A program made the position numbers and the translations under genes. Below are positions 27,081-35,263 of a DNA stretch of 52,187 nucleotides, piece by piece (the stretch's first letter is position 1; every line of letters begins with the position of its first letter). Below the pieces are notes generated by a model. The model saw only the letters and a program-made list of their open reading frames with translations. It was not told where the DNA came from and did no database searches. The stretch is from Betaproteobacteria bacterium (GTDB taxonomy: Bacteria; Pseudomonadota; Gammaproteobacteria; Burkholderiales; Rhodocyclaceae), in NCBI GenBank assembly GCA_009777245.1, contig WRMF01000014.1:1-52187 (forward strand). The letters run 5' to 3'.

Positions 27081-28855
27081 CTTGCCGCTCCTCGCTGATC
27101 AGCCGCTCCCTTCGCCAACGCGATGTCGACCGCCTGATTCATGACTTTCGTCAGCTCTTCCGTTTCAAGATCGCCGAAGGCGGCAAGCAGATGATCCTGC
27201 ACCTTGTCCAAAGGCATGTTCGGGTCTTCGGCATAGAGGGCGTCAAGCAAGGCTTCCAGTTGGTTTATCCATCCGTCCACCGTTTTTTGTCCGGCTCGCC
27301 ATGCCGCATCCGCCAGCATCTCCATATCGTCCGGCTTCGCGCTTTGGGAATGAAGCGCGACGGCAAGCCGTTTTTGCATCGCCAGTTCATTGACCGGCGG
27401 AACAAGGGTCGCCTCGCCCGCTTTGGGCGCGGGTAAATCAAACACATTGCGGATATAGCTGACCGGAATATCCACGCCCAACCTTGCCAGACGATCTACC
27501 CCCATCGAATAGGCGTTAATCAGTCCGGCGTCGTACTTTTCCGCGCCATGCGCGCCTCGCCCATCTTCGCCTTCATCCCCGGAATGCCCACTGCCGGAAA
27601 CTGCTGCCGTCTGCAAGACCGCCTCGCCATCTTCCGGCAGGGGAATCCCGAATGTTTCGGAGAACCAGCCGACCGGAACCTGATACCCCATCGCCACCGC
27701 CTTCTCGACGATTGCCGCCTTCGCGGTCAGGTCTTCCGGGTATTCCACCCGCAGCGTGTATTGCGGCAGAGTTGTAACGTTGGCAAAATTGAGCCGCACG
27801 AGAATGGGAATCAGGTCGCGGTTGATCGTGCGGGCAAGCGCCTGGGCATCATCATCAAGAATGTCCAGACGGATGTCGTTATGCACCTTGCCGAGCGCAA
27901 AGCCGCCGCCCCCTGTCTCGGATGTCTCGGCGGTCAGGGTCTGTCCCAACACCAGCTTCGATACCTGCCTGTCAAGATATTCCGCAAGGCCGCGCCAGAG
28001 ATCGGCGTTAGAACGGGAGACCGCCGCGTCATGAAACTCTATCTCCATAGAGCGCGGCAGAATTGCCGAGGCGTCCGACCCCAGACTACGCACCGCGTCA
28101 AACAATACATCAAGGTCGGCTGGATTATCCTTCATCCTTTCGGAATCATAGCGACCCAAACGGAGTGGCCTGCCAAACTGCTCAATGAATTCCACCCACT
28201 CCCGAATGGAAAAGTTCTGGAACAAAAACGCCCAGATTGCGCTACGAGCAAGGCCAGACCTAATCGGCAGCCCGCTCTTGGCTCGGGTCATGTGAATCAG
28301 GTAATGACCGGGCAGCAGCGGCTCGCCTTCCCTGTTCTGGTCGCTCTTCAAGCGCAGGGTTTTGCCGTCCGTCTTGTCAAAGATGAACCAGCGCGGGTCA
28401 ACCCAGAGCAACTCCCGCGGAACCCATTGTTTGCCGGTCGTGTCCCAGATTATCTCGCATACCGAAAAGCCCTTGCCCAGGGCGTCCATAAGGTCGAGCG
28501 TCGCCGCGTGAATCACCGGAATCCGCTCGCGGACGAACTCGGCTATCTCAACATCGCGTCTGTCTGTCGAGGCGGGCGTTATTTCCGGCTTCAAGCCCGC
28601 GACCGCCCGTTTTCTGGTGGCAAGTTGCGCCGCGTAATGGAGATACTTTTCTTCCATTTCTTCCGCAATGCCAAGATAGGCTACAGTATCGCCCTCTTCG
28701 GCGGCGCGAAGCATACGCGCCGCCTTGATGGGATCAAGGAGCTGCGTGGAAGTATGCTGGCCAACCTTGCGGCTCATGGACGGCACAGCCTGCGCCGTCT
28801 TCAGGTTTTTGACATCAACCTTGCGACCAAATAAATCCAGTATTTTATTGATCAT
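27077..28855 (-). CDS. Phage portal protein, DUF935 (Mu gp29) family
   Basis: A 592-residue portal. The start at ATG 28855 is set by AAAGGAG upstream and gives MINKILDLFGRK; a longer frame runs back through the terminase end and a repeat array and is not used. Family blocks include LQRAVAGL-like positions around residue 80, WDTTGKQWVPRELLWVDPRWF, AKSGLPIRSGLARSAIWAF, and EFIEQFGRPLRLGRYD. Twelve copies should form the ring through which DNA enters the head. The C-terminal third is less conserved and helical. Confidence 0.92.
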   Translation of the reverse strand: MINKILDLFGRKVDVKNLKTAQAVPSMSRKVGQHTSTQLLDPIKAARMLRAAEEGDTVAYLGIAEEMEEKYLHYAAQLATRKRAVAGLKPEITPASTDRRDVEIAEFVRERIPVIHAATLDLMDALGKGFSVCEIIWDTTGKQWVPRELLWVDPRWFIFDKTDGKTLRLKSDQNREGEPLLPGHYLIHMTRAKSGLPIRSGLARSAIWAFLFQNFSIREWVEFIEQFGRPLRLGRYDSERMKDNPADLDVLFDAVRSLGSDASAILPRSMEIEFHDAAVSRSNADLWRGLAEYLDRQVSKLVLGQTLTAETSETGGGGFALGKVHNDIRLDILDDDAQALARTINRDLIPILVRLNFANVTTLPQYTLRVEYPEDLTAKAAIVEKAVAMGYQVPVGWFSETFGIPLPEDGEAVLQTAAVSGSGHSGDEGEDGRGAHGAEKYDAGLINAYSMGVDRLARLGVDIPVSYIRNVFDLPAPKAGEATLVPPVNELAMQKRLAVALHSQSAKPDDMEMLADAAWRAGQKTVDGWINQLEALLDALYAEDPNMPLDKVQDHLLAAFGDLETEELTKVMNQAVDIALAKGAADQRGAAR

Positions 28856-28902
28856 GACCGCTCCTTTGTCCGCAGCAAAGCGCCGACGGCTCTGGCGGGT
28901 TT

Positions 28903-28940
28903 CCTGATCCCTGTCCACTGATTCCTGTCTACTGACCCCA
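28903..28940. repeat. Degenerate heptamer array between terminase and portal
   Basis: Units ATCCCTG, TCCACTG, ATTCCTG and TCTACTG follow one another without gaps between the terminase stop and the portal ribosome site. The same family occurs at 32957-32997, 45234-45265, 48836-48860 and 50757-50800. Confidence 0.6.
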
Positions 28941-30245
28941 TCACCATGCTCCTTTTGGCATGGAGAAGCGTCCCGGTCGGTGTACCGGCATGTAGGCATA
29001 GGGGCCTTCAACGGCGGCGCGGGCGGATGTCACCGCAAGGGCAATAGCCCAGAAACGGTCGGCATGGCCGGAATCATCCCGATCCGCCACCAGTCTTGGA
29101 ATGCCGGTAGGGCCTGCGACCCTTCTTACCGAGTGCAAATCAGCCCGCAACGCCTGGTTTCCGGCAGGCAACCTTAGCCGCCTGTCTTCCATCGCTTCTT
29201 TCAAGGCGGTAGCCATCTCCAGCTTTGCGGCGGATGTAAAGATAACGCCCTGCACCCGGCTTGACCCATGCCGCCTTTTGGCCTCTTCCACCGGCATTTC
29301 TCCCATGCCGGTCTGATCCAGGGCGGCGGAAATAACCCGATATGAGCGGAACATCTCCGCCAGCATTGCCAACTGCTCGGAGAATTTGGCCTCGCGCATT
29401 TCAATCAACTCAACAAGCCAGAGCACATCGCCAATACGGGCAAGCACGGCGATAACGGTAAGATCGCCCCGCGCCGCAAAGTCCATTCCTATATATACAG
29501 GGGCAGACCTGACATCCGGCGTTTCCGTGTCCGCTTCCGCCGCGTCAATCAGGTCATAGGGCAGCCAGGCGGACGCGCCATCCACAAACTGGCATTCGTA
29601 TTCCTGCGCCCAGGCGACAGGGTCGCCAATGCCGCGCCGTAATTCTTCCGCATTGCGGGGCAGACCGTCGGCAATGGCGTCATGAATTGTCACCACATGC
29701 CCGGAAAACAGCGAGTCAGGATGACTCATCAACTCATAGAACTTGTCGCCCCTGCCGTTGGGCGTGGAGATTACCCTGAGCTTCAGGCCGGGTTTGGAAA
29801 TGACCGGAAACAAGGCCGTCCAGATTTTACGATTGTCGTGATGATGCGCGAATTCATCCAGAATAAGATTGTCGGACATGCCGCGCGCGGTCTCCGGCCT
29901 TGCGGCGACGGCGCGAATGTAGGAGCCGCCGGGGAGTTTTACCATGTGCGCGGTTTCATCCGCGTAAAACGGCACATCCAGAGCGATAAACGATGCCTTG
30001 AAGGCTTTGAGATGCAGCTTTACCCCTGTTTCCATCGCGTCCAGGGCGCGGTCGCGGGAGATGGAAAGGATTGTCCAGCGGGCTATACGGCCTGTCGCTT
30101 CCGCATCCAGCGCGTCCAGCACCGCTTCCAGAGTGGTAGTGAAGGTTTTGCCGGTCTGCCGCGACCACATTCCGACCTTGAAGCGGGATGAATCCTGCAA
30201 ATAGCGGCGTTGATAAGGGTAGAGAATGCCGATTTTATCCGCCAT
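28941..30245 (-). CDS. Terminase large subunit (Mu gp28 type)
   Basis: A 434-residue DNA-packaging motor. The ATPase has SRQTGKT as Walker A (about residues 28-34) and NLILDEFAH as Walker B with the catalytic Glu. The RNase H-like nuclease domain shows GMDFAARGD, ALDQTGMG and DDSGHADRFWA, providing the acidic metal ligands. It overlaps the small-subunit gene by 11 bases. For Mu-like phages this enzyme performs headful packaging from integrated copies, cutting in flanking host DNA. Confidence 0.93.
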   Translation of the reverse strand: MADKIGILYPYQRRYLQDSSRFKVGMWSRQTGKTFTTTLEAVLDALDAEATGRIARWTILSISRDRALDAMETGVKLHLKAFKASFIALDVPFYADETAHMVKLPGGSYIRAVAARPETARGMSDNLILDEFAHHHDNRKIWTALFPVISKPGLKLRVISTPNGRGDKFYELMSHPDSLFSGHVVTIHDAIADGLPRNAEELRRGIGDPVAWAQEYECQFVDGASAWLPYDLIDAAEADTETPDVRSAPVYIGMDFAARGDLTVIAVLARIGDVLWLVELIEMREAKFSEQLAMLAEMFRSYRVISAALDQTGMGEMPVEEAKRRHGSSRVQGVIFTSAAKLEMATALKEAMEDRRLRLPAGNQALRADLHSVRRVAGPTGIPRLVADRDDSGHADRFWAIALAVTSARAAVEGPYAYMPVHRPGRFSMPKGAW

Positions 30246-30774
30246 AAAGAGCCTCCTTGACTGCGTTCAGTGTCGCCATGTCAAGCGACATGCCGTCATG
30301 CCTGCTTTTGGTTTCAAGCGCGTCCAGTTTTTTCTTCACTTCCGCCTGCCATTTGCGACGCGACAGGTCAAAGCGTCCGACATTGGCAAAGGCGTGGGCA
30401 ATCGTTGCCATCGTTTCGGCGGAATCCCTGGTGTCGTTGCCCTCTACTTCCTCCTTGGCTTTCAGGGATACGCGAAGAAGATTGTCCTGCATGATTTCTG
30501 AAGCGACCTGCATCAACGCTCCGTCTTCATTCTCGCCGGATTCCTTGACTGCCCGCGCAAGTTCGCGGGTTCGGCGGGCGTCCGCTATCGCGTCCTCGAA
30601 TTGCTTTTGCAGACCGGAGCCGTGCCGATAAAGACCGGAAAGCGAAATGTCAATGCCCTGACCGTTCAGCCACTCGACCAGACCGCGATAGCCGGAGAAA
30701 CCGGCAGCGACCAGACGAGCGTTCAATTCGTCCAGCACCGCCTTCGGGAGCTGGCTTACCTTGGAACGGCGCAT
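30235..30774 (-). CDS. DUF3486 protein (Mu gp27-like, probable small terminase subunit)
   Basis: A 179-residue protein with the family's opening RRSKVSQLPKAVLDELNARL, then SGYRGLVEWLNGQGIDISLSGLYRHG (a helix-turn-helix-like region). The remainder is helical. Placed directly upstream of the large subunit, it is the likely DNA-recognition partner in packaging. Confidence 0.88.
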   Translation of the reverse strand: MRRSKVSQLPKAVLDELNARLVAAGFSGYRGLVEWLNGQGIDISLSGLYRHGSGLQKQFEDAIADARRTRELARAVKESGENEDGALMQVASEIMQDNLLRVSLKAKEEVEGNDTRDSAETMATIAHAFANVGRFDLSRRKWQAEVKKKLDALETKSRHDGMSLDMATLNAVKEALYGG

Positions 30775-30827
30775 GGCAAACCTCCCATGAGATAATCATT
30801 GCCCAATTCATCACGGGCTACAGGATC

Positions 30828-31433
30828 ATGTCGCATCTGCAAAAACTTATGGAGTTGATGGATCGGGTCGTTGCGCCGCCGAAACTGATCAAACCTTATG
30901 TGCAGAGTTTCGCGCGCGAGGTCGTCGCTGACGGCGATGCTGTTTTTGTCCCCTGTCGTCCGGTTAATGACGCGCCTTATAACGAGTGTTTCCTGCTTAT
31001 TGAGGAGCAGGTCGCCCGCATGGGCGGCGTGCCGGTGTTTGGCTGGGCAATCCGGGAGTTCCCGAAGATAATGCTGGAAGCGGAGTTTCATGCGGTTTGG
31101 CGCTCCCCAGACGGGGAACTTGTGGATATTTCGCCGCGCCCATCCTCGCCGGATCGAATCCTTTTTGTAGCGGATGCAGAGAGAATCTATCGTGGCAGGC
31201 AGGTAGACAACATCAGAAAGCCCTTGACCAAAGACAAGGACGTCCACCGTTTCATCACTCTTGCCCGCGAGCGTTTCCGGCTCTTGAATCAGGGAGAGGC
31301 AAAGTTCCAGTCTGGGGAGGTCGAATTGCCGCCTCCCGTCGCAAAAGCCATGCGGCGTAATCTCAACGAAAGCGGAGCGTTGACGCTTAAAATCTTCCGG
31401 CGTTACGCTGCCGCGTCCGTCTCTACAGAATGA
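30828..31433 (+). CDS. SecC-like hypothetical protein (moron) opposed to the late operon
   Basis: A 201-residue protein on the plus strand inside the leftward late arm. The central block YNECFLLIEEQVARMGG, FGWAIREFP, EAEFHAVWRSPDGELVDISP and RILFVAD belongs to a family often labelled zinc chelation protein SecC, though no SEC-C Cys motif is present here. The conserved Cys/His/Asp positions suggest a papain-like or NlpC-like fold, which is only an inference. Its orientation and the extra length it adds between gp26- and gp27-type genes mark it as a cargo gene probably expressed independently, perhaps in the lysogen. Confidence 0.7.
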   Translation: MSHLQKLMELMDRVVAPPKLIKPYVQSFAREVVADGDAVFVPCRPVNDAPYNECFLLIEEQVARMGGVPVFGWAIREFPKIMLEAEFHAVWRSPDGELVDISPRPSSPDRILFVADAERIYRGRQVDNIRKPLTKDKDVHRFITLARERFRLLNQGEAKFQSGEVELPPPVAKAMRRNLNESGALTLKIFRRYAAASVSTE

Positions 31434-31520
31434 GCGACCTCCCGCGCTGCCATTCACGAGCGTTACCCGGCGAAAGGCATTCCATGGCTCGGAGATGTCA
31501 AGATACAGGCTCATGGCGCT

Positions 31521-31790
31521 TTACCCGGAAAGTCCCGGCAGTTTTACAAGGCCGCGTACCACATCAAGACCGTCGGCAGTAAGCGCGATCTGTCCCTTGT
31601 CCGGCGATTCGACAAGCCCCAGTTCCGCCAGAAAGGCGCAGTCCATCATCAGCCTGGTCAAGGTCATCGGATAGCCGACCGCGTCCAGTTCATTACGCAA
31701 CTTCGCGGGCATAGCCGAATGTCCGGTATGGAGCGAGAGCGCCAGTAAAATCCGCATTCTTCGGGCGGCGGTAGTCTTTTCTTCGTTCAT
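31521..31790 (-). CDS. Winged-helix-like phage protein (Mu gp26 position)
   Basis: An 89-residue protein: a helical N-terminus (RRMRILLALSLH), then a middle helix pair and a small beta wing (LGLVESPDKGQIALTADGLDVV), typical of the small proteins between DUF2730 and DUF3486 in Mu-like phages (VpaChn25_0724-type). It overlaps the DUF2730 gene by 4 bases. Role unknown; DNA binding during packaging is plausible. Confidence 0.75.
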   Translation of the reverse strand: MNEEKTTAARRMRILLALSLHTGHSAMPAKLRNELDAVGYPMTLTRLMMDCAFLAELGLVESPDKGQIALTADGLDVVRGLVKLPGLSG

Positions 31791-32080
31791 GAAAGTCCCT
31801 TTTCCGTCAGCCGATTCAAAAGCATCCGCATGAACTCGCCATGCGCTCTGGATTCTCCGATAAATTGATTGACCTGCTCGGATAACTTGTTGAGCGACTC
31901 ATAGACCTGTTTAAGGTCTTCGTGACTGGGCATATGACGAAACAACGACTTCAATTCCGTCAGATCCCTTTCGGCTCGGTCGAGACGCTCGCTGGTCTTG
32001 TCGCTCTTCTTCTGGACATAAAGCCAGACAAATATCCCGGCAGTGATTACGAGATTGATCATTTGCGGCGCGGCTTCCAT
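31787..32080 (-). CDS. DUF2730-type membrane protein (Mu gp25-like)
   Basis: A 97-residue protein with one N-terminal membrane helix (about residues 6-23) followed by a long coiled coil (ERLDRAERDLTELKSLFRHMP and later NKLSEQVNQF), the layout of Mu gp25/DUF2730. Position before gp26-, gp27- and gp28-type genes agrees. Function not established. Confidence 0.82.
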   Translation of the reverse strand: MEAAPQMINLVITAGIFVWLYVQKKSDKTSERLDRAERDLTELKSLFRHMPSHEDLKQVYESLNKLSEQVNQFIGESRAHGEFMRMLLNRLTEKGLS

Positions 32081-32098
32081 CAGAATTCTCCTTTGAAT

Positions 32099-32371
32099 TT
32101 AATCATCATCTTCGCCTTCCTCTTCTTCGGCGGCGGAAACGAGGAGCAACTCGCCGCGATTCAACTTGGTGAGAATGCGTATGGCCTCGATCCTGATAGC
32201 TTCCTTGACGGCCTCGTACTCTGCCAGCAACGCTTTCTTGTCTGCGGGAAGGGTAGCCTCGTAAAAGACCAAAAAGCCCTTCATGCTCGGTTCATCGCGG
32301 TCAATGGCAAGAGCCGCCTCATATCCGGCAATCACTTGCGCCAGACGGATTTGCTCCTCGGTCAGGTTCAT
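32099..32371 (-). CDS. Small acidic phage protein, unknown
   Basis: A 90-residue helical protein with a strongly acidic tail (EEEEGEDDD). It overlaps the Rz-like gene by 4 bases and precedes the DUF2730 gene by 18. No domain recognised. Being within the lysis and packaging arm it is probably expressed late. Confidence 0.7.
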   Translation of the reverse strand: MNLTEEQIRLAQVIAGYEAALAIDRDEPSMKGFLVFYEATLPADKKALLAEYEAVKEAIRIEAIRILTKLNRGELLLVSAAEEEEGEDDD

Positions 32372-32943
32372 GGCCGCCCCTGAAAAAAATCCCGCAGCGC
32401 GTCTATTCGGGCGCGGCAGGCGTCATGCTCATCGCGGGCGTTCCTTGCCCAGAGGGCGACATCTGTATCGGTGGCGAAGTAAGCGGTGTTAACGGTATCG
32501 GCGGCAGGGGCGGTATCGGGGTCAGAAGAATTGCCGGAGGATGGGGGCAGGCGTAAACCAACGCCGGAGCCGACGGGGTCGTTGAGCAGGCGGACAACAG
32601 GAGCGGCAAGGCAAGGCTCGCCAGTAGTAAGAGCTTTGATGGCATTGTCTCTCTCCTTCGCTAGTACTTTACGGGCGGCCTCGACCTCTATCAGCCGCGC
32701 CGCTATTTCATTACCCTGTTTTTCCAGCTCTCGTACTTGTTCTATGGCGGAAATAACGGCGAGGCTCTGCGCCGCCGTTTCCTCGGCGTGGTCTTTTTGC
32801 AGGGTGGCGAATTTGGCTTCCCAACGCCAGCCGTTGATTGTCCAACCCGCCGTTCCTGCCAGCGCAAGCAGAGCGACAGCCACGAACACGCCAAAGTAAT
32901 TCCAGAGCAAGTCGATCAGACAGTCCCCAAGTTTCTTAAGCAT
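32368..32943 (-). CDS. i-spanin (Rz-like)
   Basis: A 191-residue protein: an N-terminal membrane anchor (about residues 13-35), then a periplasmic coiled coil (KFATLQKDHAEETAAQSLAV onward to about residue 105), a Pro/Ser-rich middle and a C-terminal helix rich in charged residues. With the lipoprotein encoded inside it (32403-32645) it forms a nested Rz/Rz1 pair that would fuse the two membranes in the last step of lysis. The endolysin gene overlaps its start by 8 bases. Confidence 0.85.
   Translation of the reverse strand: MLKKLGDCLIDLLWNYFGVFVAVALLALAGTAGWTINGWRWEAKFATLQKDHAEETAAQSLAVISAIEQVRELEKQGNEIAARLIEVEAARKVLAKERDNAIKALTTGEPCLAAPVVRLLNDPVGSGVGLRLPPSSGNSSDPDTAPAADTVNTAYFATDTDVALWARNARDEHDACRARIDALRDFFQGRP
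32403..32645 (-). CDS. o-spanin (Rz1-like lipoprotein) nested in the Rz gene
   Basis: An 80-residue frame in a different register, wholly inside the Rz-like gene. It has a short basic start (MPSK), a hydrophobic stretch and the lipobox LLSAC (Cys at about residue 19), and the mature part is very rich in Pro (PAILLTPIPPLPPIPLTP), both diagnostic of Rz1. The embedded position is the lambda arrangement. Confidence 0.85.
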   Translation of the reverse strand: MPSKLLLLASLALPLLLSACSTTPSAPALVYACPHPPAILLTPIPPLPPIPLTPLTSPPIQMSPSGQGTPAMSMTPAAPE

Positions 32944-33511
32944 CGCCGCCTCCTGCCTGAATGATCCCTGATCCCTGATTCCTGATCCCTGAATTCCCTA
33001 CCGCCTTGACGCATTTTTGATGGCGTTCCTGTTGGCGCGTCCACACGCCTTTGCAGCCGTCAGGCCCCCGGTTTTGCGGGAGCGAACAATCCCGTCCGGC
33101 GGCGCGGCGGTATAAAAGGAGCGCGTCACAGGCGGCCTGGGGACGGTTGGCAAGCAATTCACGCCGCATGGATGATTTAAGCCAGTTGCCCATGCCGTAC
33201 TGATAGACAAAATCCAGATACAGATCGTATTCCGCCTGGGTCATAAGGACGCCAGGCAGACTGCCCCTGAATGCGGCCTCATCCTTTTGCAAATGGATTA
33301 GCGTGGTTTTAAGCGCCTCTACGGGAGTTGTCCTGTCTCCCATTGCCACCTTCGAGCCGTCGGCTCTGACCGTGCTGCCAAAGCCGATGGTCGGCACATC
33401 GCCCCTGGTCGGAATATAGGCGTCGCCCTTGTATCCCTCGTAGACTATGACGCCTATCAGTCCGGCGGCGGAGATGGAAAGCACAGCGACAGGCAGGCGC
33501 AGATCATCCAT
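32936..33511 (-). CDS. Endolysin, GH24 lysozyme with SAR-like N-terminus
   Basis: A 191-residue lysozyme-like muramidase. Residues 7-23 form a weakly hydrophobic, Gly/Ala-rich helix followed at once by the catalytic Glu25 (VYEGYKGDAY), as in signal-anchor-release endolysins; GDVPTIGFGST carries the active-site Thr. Later LPGVLMTQAEYDLYLDFVYQYG is the helical lobe. The last 20 residues are encoded by a heptamer repeat array (32957-32997) and look like an added tail. It would be held in the membrane until depolarisation, then degrade peptidoglycan. Confidence 0.88.
   Translation of the reverse strand: MDDLRLPVAVLSISAAGLIGVIVYEGYKGDAYIPTRGDVPTIGFGSTVRADGSKVAMGDRTTPVEALKTTLIHLQKDEAAFRGSLPGVLMTQAEYDLYLDFVYQYGMGNWLKSSMRRELLANRPQAACDALLLYRRAAGRDCSLPQNRGPDGCKGVWTRQQERHQKCVKAVGNSGIRNQGSGIIQAGGGDA
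32957..32997. repeat. Heptamer array inside the end of the endolysin gene
   Basis: Consecutive units ATCCCTG, ATCCCTG, ATTCCTG, ATCCCTG, flanked by diverged units, give the read-through peptide NSGIRNQGSG. Same family as the arrays at other phage gene junctions. Confidence 0.7.
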
Positions 33512-33827
33512 TATCGCCGCCCCTCTCCCTCGCCCGAACCCAGGCGGTCAGCTTTGTCCATTTCTCCCGCGTCCAGGCGAATAACCTTGCCAAAACCAGC
33601 GTGATGCAAAGCGCGGCAAGAAAAAGCGCCCACATGATTAGCTTGCCAACAGATTTGAGCAAGCCGACAAGGGAGCAGGCAAACCATTTTATTTCTTCCC
33701 ATGCGCCGTATTTGGCAACAAAGAACAGATTTTCTTCCAGAGAAGCGTCAAGCCAGGCTCGTATCTCGGCGGCGGTTTCGCGATCCAGGAGCTTCAAGCG
33801 GCTTTTGATAAGGTCTTTGATACTCAT
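33504..33827 (-). CDS. Small membrane protein, candidate holin/antiholin
   Basis: A 107-residue protein with an amphipathic N-terminal half and one or two hydrophobic segments (about residues 48-62 and 65-86), ending in a basic tail (WTREKWTKLTAWVRARER). It overlaps the endolysin start by 8 bases, the usual position of a holin or antiholin, but no holin family is recognised. The first gene of this arm overlaps it by 4 bases upstream. Confidence 0.6.
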   Translation of the reverse strand: MSIKDLIKSRLKLLDRETAAEIRAWLDASLEENLFFVAKYGAWEEIKWFACSLVGLLKSVGKLIMWALFLAALCITLVLARLFAWTREKWTKLTAWVRARERGGDNG

Positions 33828-34006
33828 GACTTGACCTTCAGGACGAAGCGCGGCGGGTCATAACGACATTCGTTGGTCTCGCGGATCAGCTTGCCGCGCT
33901 CAATCGGAGTTGAACCGGCGTTGCAAAAGCCATGCGGCGAATCCGGCATATCACCGGCCCGGTAGTAATAGGCTTTCTCGAAACGGAGGCAGTCAGAGCA
34001 TTTCAT
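33824..34006 (-). CDS. Small Cys-containing protein, first gene of the left late arm
   Basis: A 60-residue protein starting MKCSDCLRFEK, with further Cys in PHGFCNAG and NECRYDPPRF: a four-Cys pattern that may bind zinc. I choose ATG 34006, not the upstream GTG at 34027, because the same position in the duplicated promoter sequence of the right arm is also an ATG and the first part of the longer frame is just that repeat. No clear Shine-Dalgarno sequence precedes it; a leaderless start is possible. Function unknown. Confidence 0.65.
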   Translation of the reverse strand: MKCSDCLRFEKAYYYRAGDMPDSPHGFCNAGSTPIERGKLIRETNECRYDPPRFVLKVKS

Positions 34007-34065
34007 GCCCGGAAGCGTACCGAGCACGAATGCGATTCGTCAGGGGGACAGTTGTCGGGAAAAAC
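34002..34065 (-). promoter_or_regulatory. Duplicated late promoter, copy A (left arm)
   Basis: Read on the minus strand, these 64 bases match 47662-47725 (plus strand) at 61 positions, the three differences all being G/A. The core dyad is GACA-AC-TGTC (34047-34056), flanked by CCC and CCCCC, and the first ATG lies 41 bases downstream in both copies. No good -10 or -35 is seen, as expected for a promoter needing an activator such as the Mor-type protein at 46136-46555. Confidence 0.7.
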
Positions 34066-34074
34066 CAAGCCAAA

Positions 34075-34103
34075 CAAAAAACCCCGGCATGTGCCGGGGC
34101 TTT
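34075..34103 (-). terminator. Terminator between the com-dam operon and the left late arm
   Basis: A perfect 8-base stem CCCCGGCA (34082-34089) with its complement (34092-34099). On the minus strand it is followed by seven T, and on the plus side by CTTT, so it works best leftward. It separates the dam/34112 transcript from copy A of the late promoter. Confidence 0.88.
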
Positions 34104-34111
34104 AGCAGTAG

Positions 34112-34339
34112 TCAGGCCGGTAGCCGCCTCGCCAGATCGGCAAGGTTGATTGAGCCGGTGGCTATAGCCCGCAGTTCGTCATCCTGTAGCGTTTCAAGCA
34201 TTCTGGCGGCGCGCCGGTCAAGTTCGTGGCGAGCCATGCGTTGCCAGTCCGGGTATTCGATTACATGCGCCAGATTGTTCGGGTTGTTGCGGGTATATCC
34301 AGCCAGATAATCAAGCAGGCGTTGTTCGGTTTTGCTCAT
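34112..34339 (-). CDS. Small helical phage protein, unknown
   Basis: A 75-residue protein from ATG 34339, which has AAAGGAGA 7 bases upstream; a longer frame from 34459 lacks a site. The sequence is helical with YPDWQRMARHELDRRAARML in the middle. It is the last gene before the terminator of the com-dam transcript. No family recognised. Confidence 0.65.
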   Translation of the reverse strand: MSKTEQRLLDYLAGYTRNNPNNLAHVIEYPDWQRMARHELDRRAARMLETLQDDELRAIATGSINLADLARRLPA

Positions 34340-34459
34340 GATGCTCTCCTTTTGCTGTGAGGTGTTTGGAACACTGCCAGTAACGCGCTCCTCTGCCAAA
34401 GAGCCAAGTCTTTTCTTGCGCCCGCTGCAACCTTTTTGCAGGAGTGGCAACCGCGCCAC

Positions 34460-35263
34460 TTACTTGATCCACAAGACTTCCGTCCGCTCCTTCGGGCCGG
34501 ACGCGGCGGCGTAGTGTTTGCGGGTGTGGCGTTGCCAGCCGGAAAGAATGTCGTCGTAAAGCTCGCTCGCGTAACCGGAGATCATCACCTTGCCCTTGAT
34601 GCCCTTAAGCAGCGTCAGCAGTTCGATGTGGCGGGCGTCGTCAAGCTCATGCCGATAATTCGTGCCTTTGCGCCGGGTGCTGTGTACATATGGCGGATCG
34701 ACGAAAAACAGGGCATCATGGGTATCCTGCACCCGGATCACGTCAAGCGCGTCGCGGCATTCGATCAACACGCCGGATAACCGGCGGCAGACGCTCGCCA
34801 GATGGCGCGGATAGGTGCTCCATTCATGCGACTTGGCATGACCGCCGTGCCGATGGCGGGCGTCGGCGAAAGTGCATTTTTTCGGGTTGAAGAGCGCGGT
34901 ATGGTGGAATGACATGTAAGCCCGGATGATGGCGCGTTGGGCGCGGATGATCGGGTCTGGCGTGGACTTGAACGCCAGCATGAATTCGCGGCGAGCGTAT
35001 GGCGTCCGGCACAGCCGCCGGAACAGTTCCCGGTACTGGACAGGGTCTTGCAGGATACGAAACAGGCTAACGATCTCTTCATCCAGGTCGTTATAGACCT
35101 CTATTTTTGAGCGGGGCTTGCGTAGCAGCACCGAGGCTGCGCCGCCGAATGGCTCGACGTAGACCCGGTGTTCCGGCATGTGTTCGATTATCCAGGGCGC
35201 GATTGCCCATTTGCCGCCAAAGTACCGCAATGCGGAGCGTTTAACATCTTGCGTGATTTGCAT
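34460..35263 (-). CDS. dam: DNA adenine methyltransferase (D12 class)
   Basis: A 267-residue N6-adenine methylase. SAM-binding motif RYFGGKWAIAPWI and VEPFGGAASVLLRKP lie in the first 50 residues, the catalytic DPPY is in LFFVDPPYVHSTRRKG, and the target-recognition helices lie between. It probably methylates the phage DNA, either to evade host restriction or to affect regulation. Its start lies inside com, and a 4-base stem (CAGG/CCTG) encloses its ribosome site AAGGA, which could be the point of Com control. Confidence 0.92.
   Translation of the reverse strand: MQITQDVKRSALRYFGGKWAIAPWIIEHMPEHRVYVEPFGGAASVLLRKPRSKIEVYNDLDEEIVSLFRILQDPVQYRELFRRLCRTPYARREFMLAFKSTPDPIIRAQRAIIRAYMSFHHTALFNPKKCTFADARHRHGGHAKSHEWSTYPRHLASVCRRLSGVLIECRDALDVIRVQDTHDALFFVDPPYVHSTRRKGTNYRHELDDARHIELLTLLKGIKGKVMISGYASELYDDILSGWQRHTRKHYAAASGPKERTEVLWIK

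Noticed and set aside
27548..28834. Plus-strand frame of 428 codons opposite the portal gene
   Set aside because: The portal frame has conserved DUF935 blocks and a good ribosome site; the opposite frame has neither.
30756..31514. Minus-strand frame opposite the SecC-like gene, which would keep the late operon continuous
   Set aside because: The plus-strand translation has recognisable conserved blocks; the minus frame would also overlap its downstream neighbour by 19 bases without a ribosome site.
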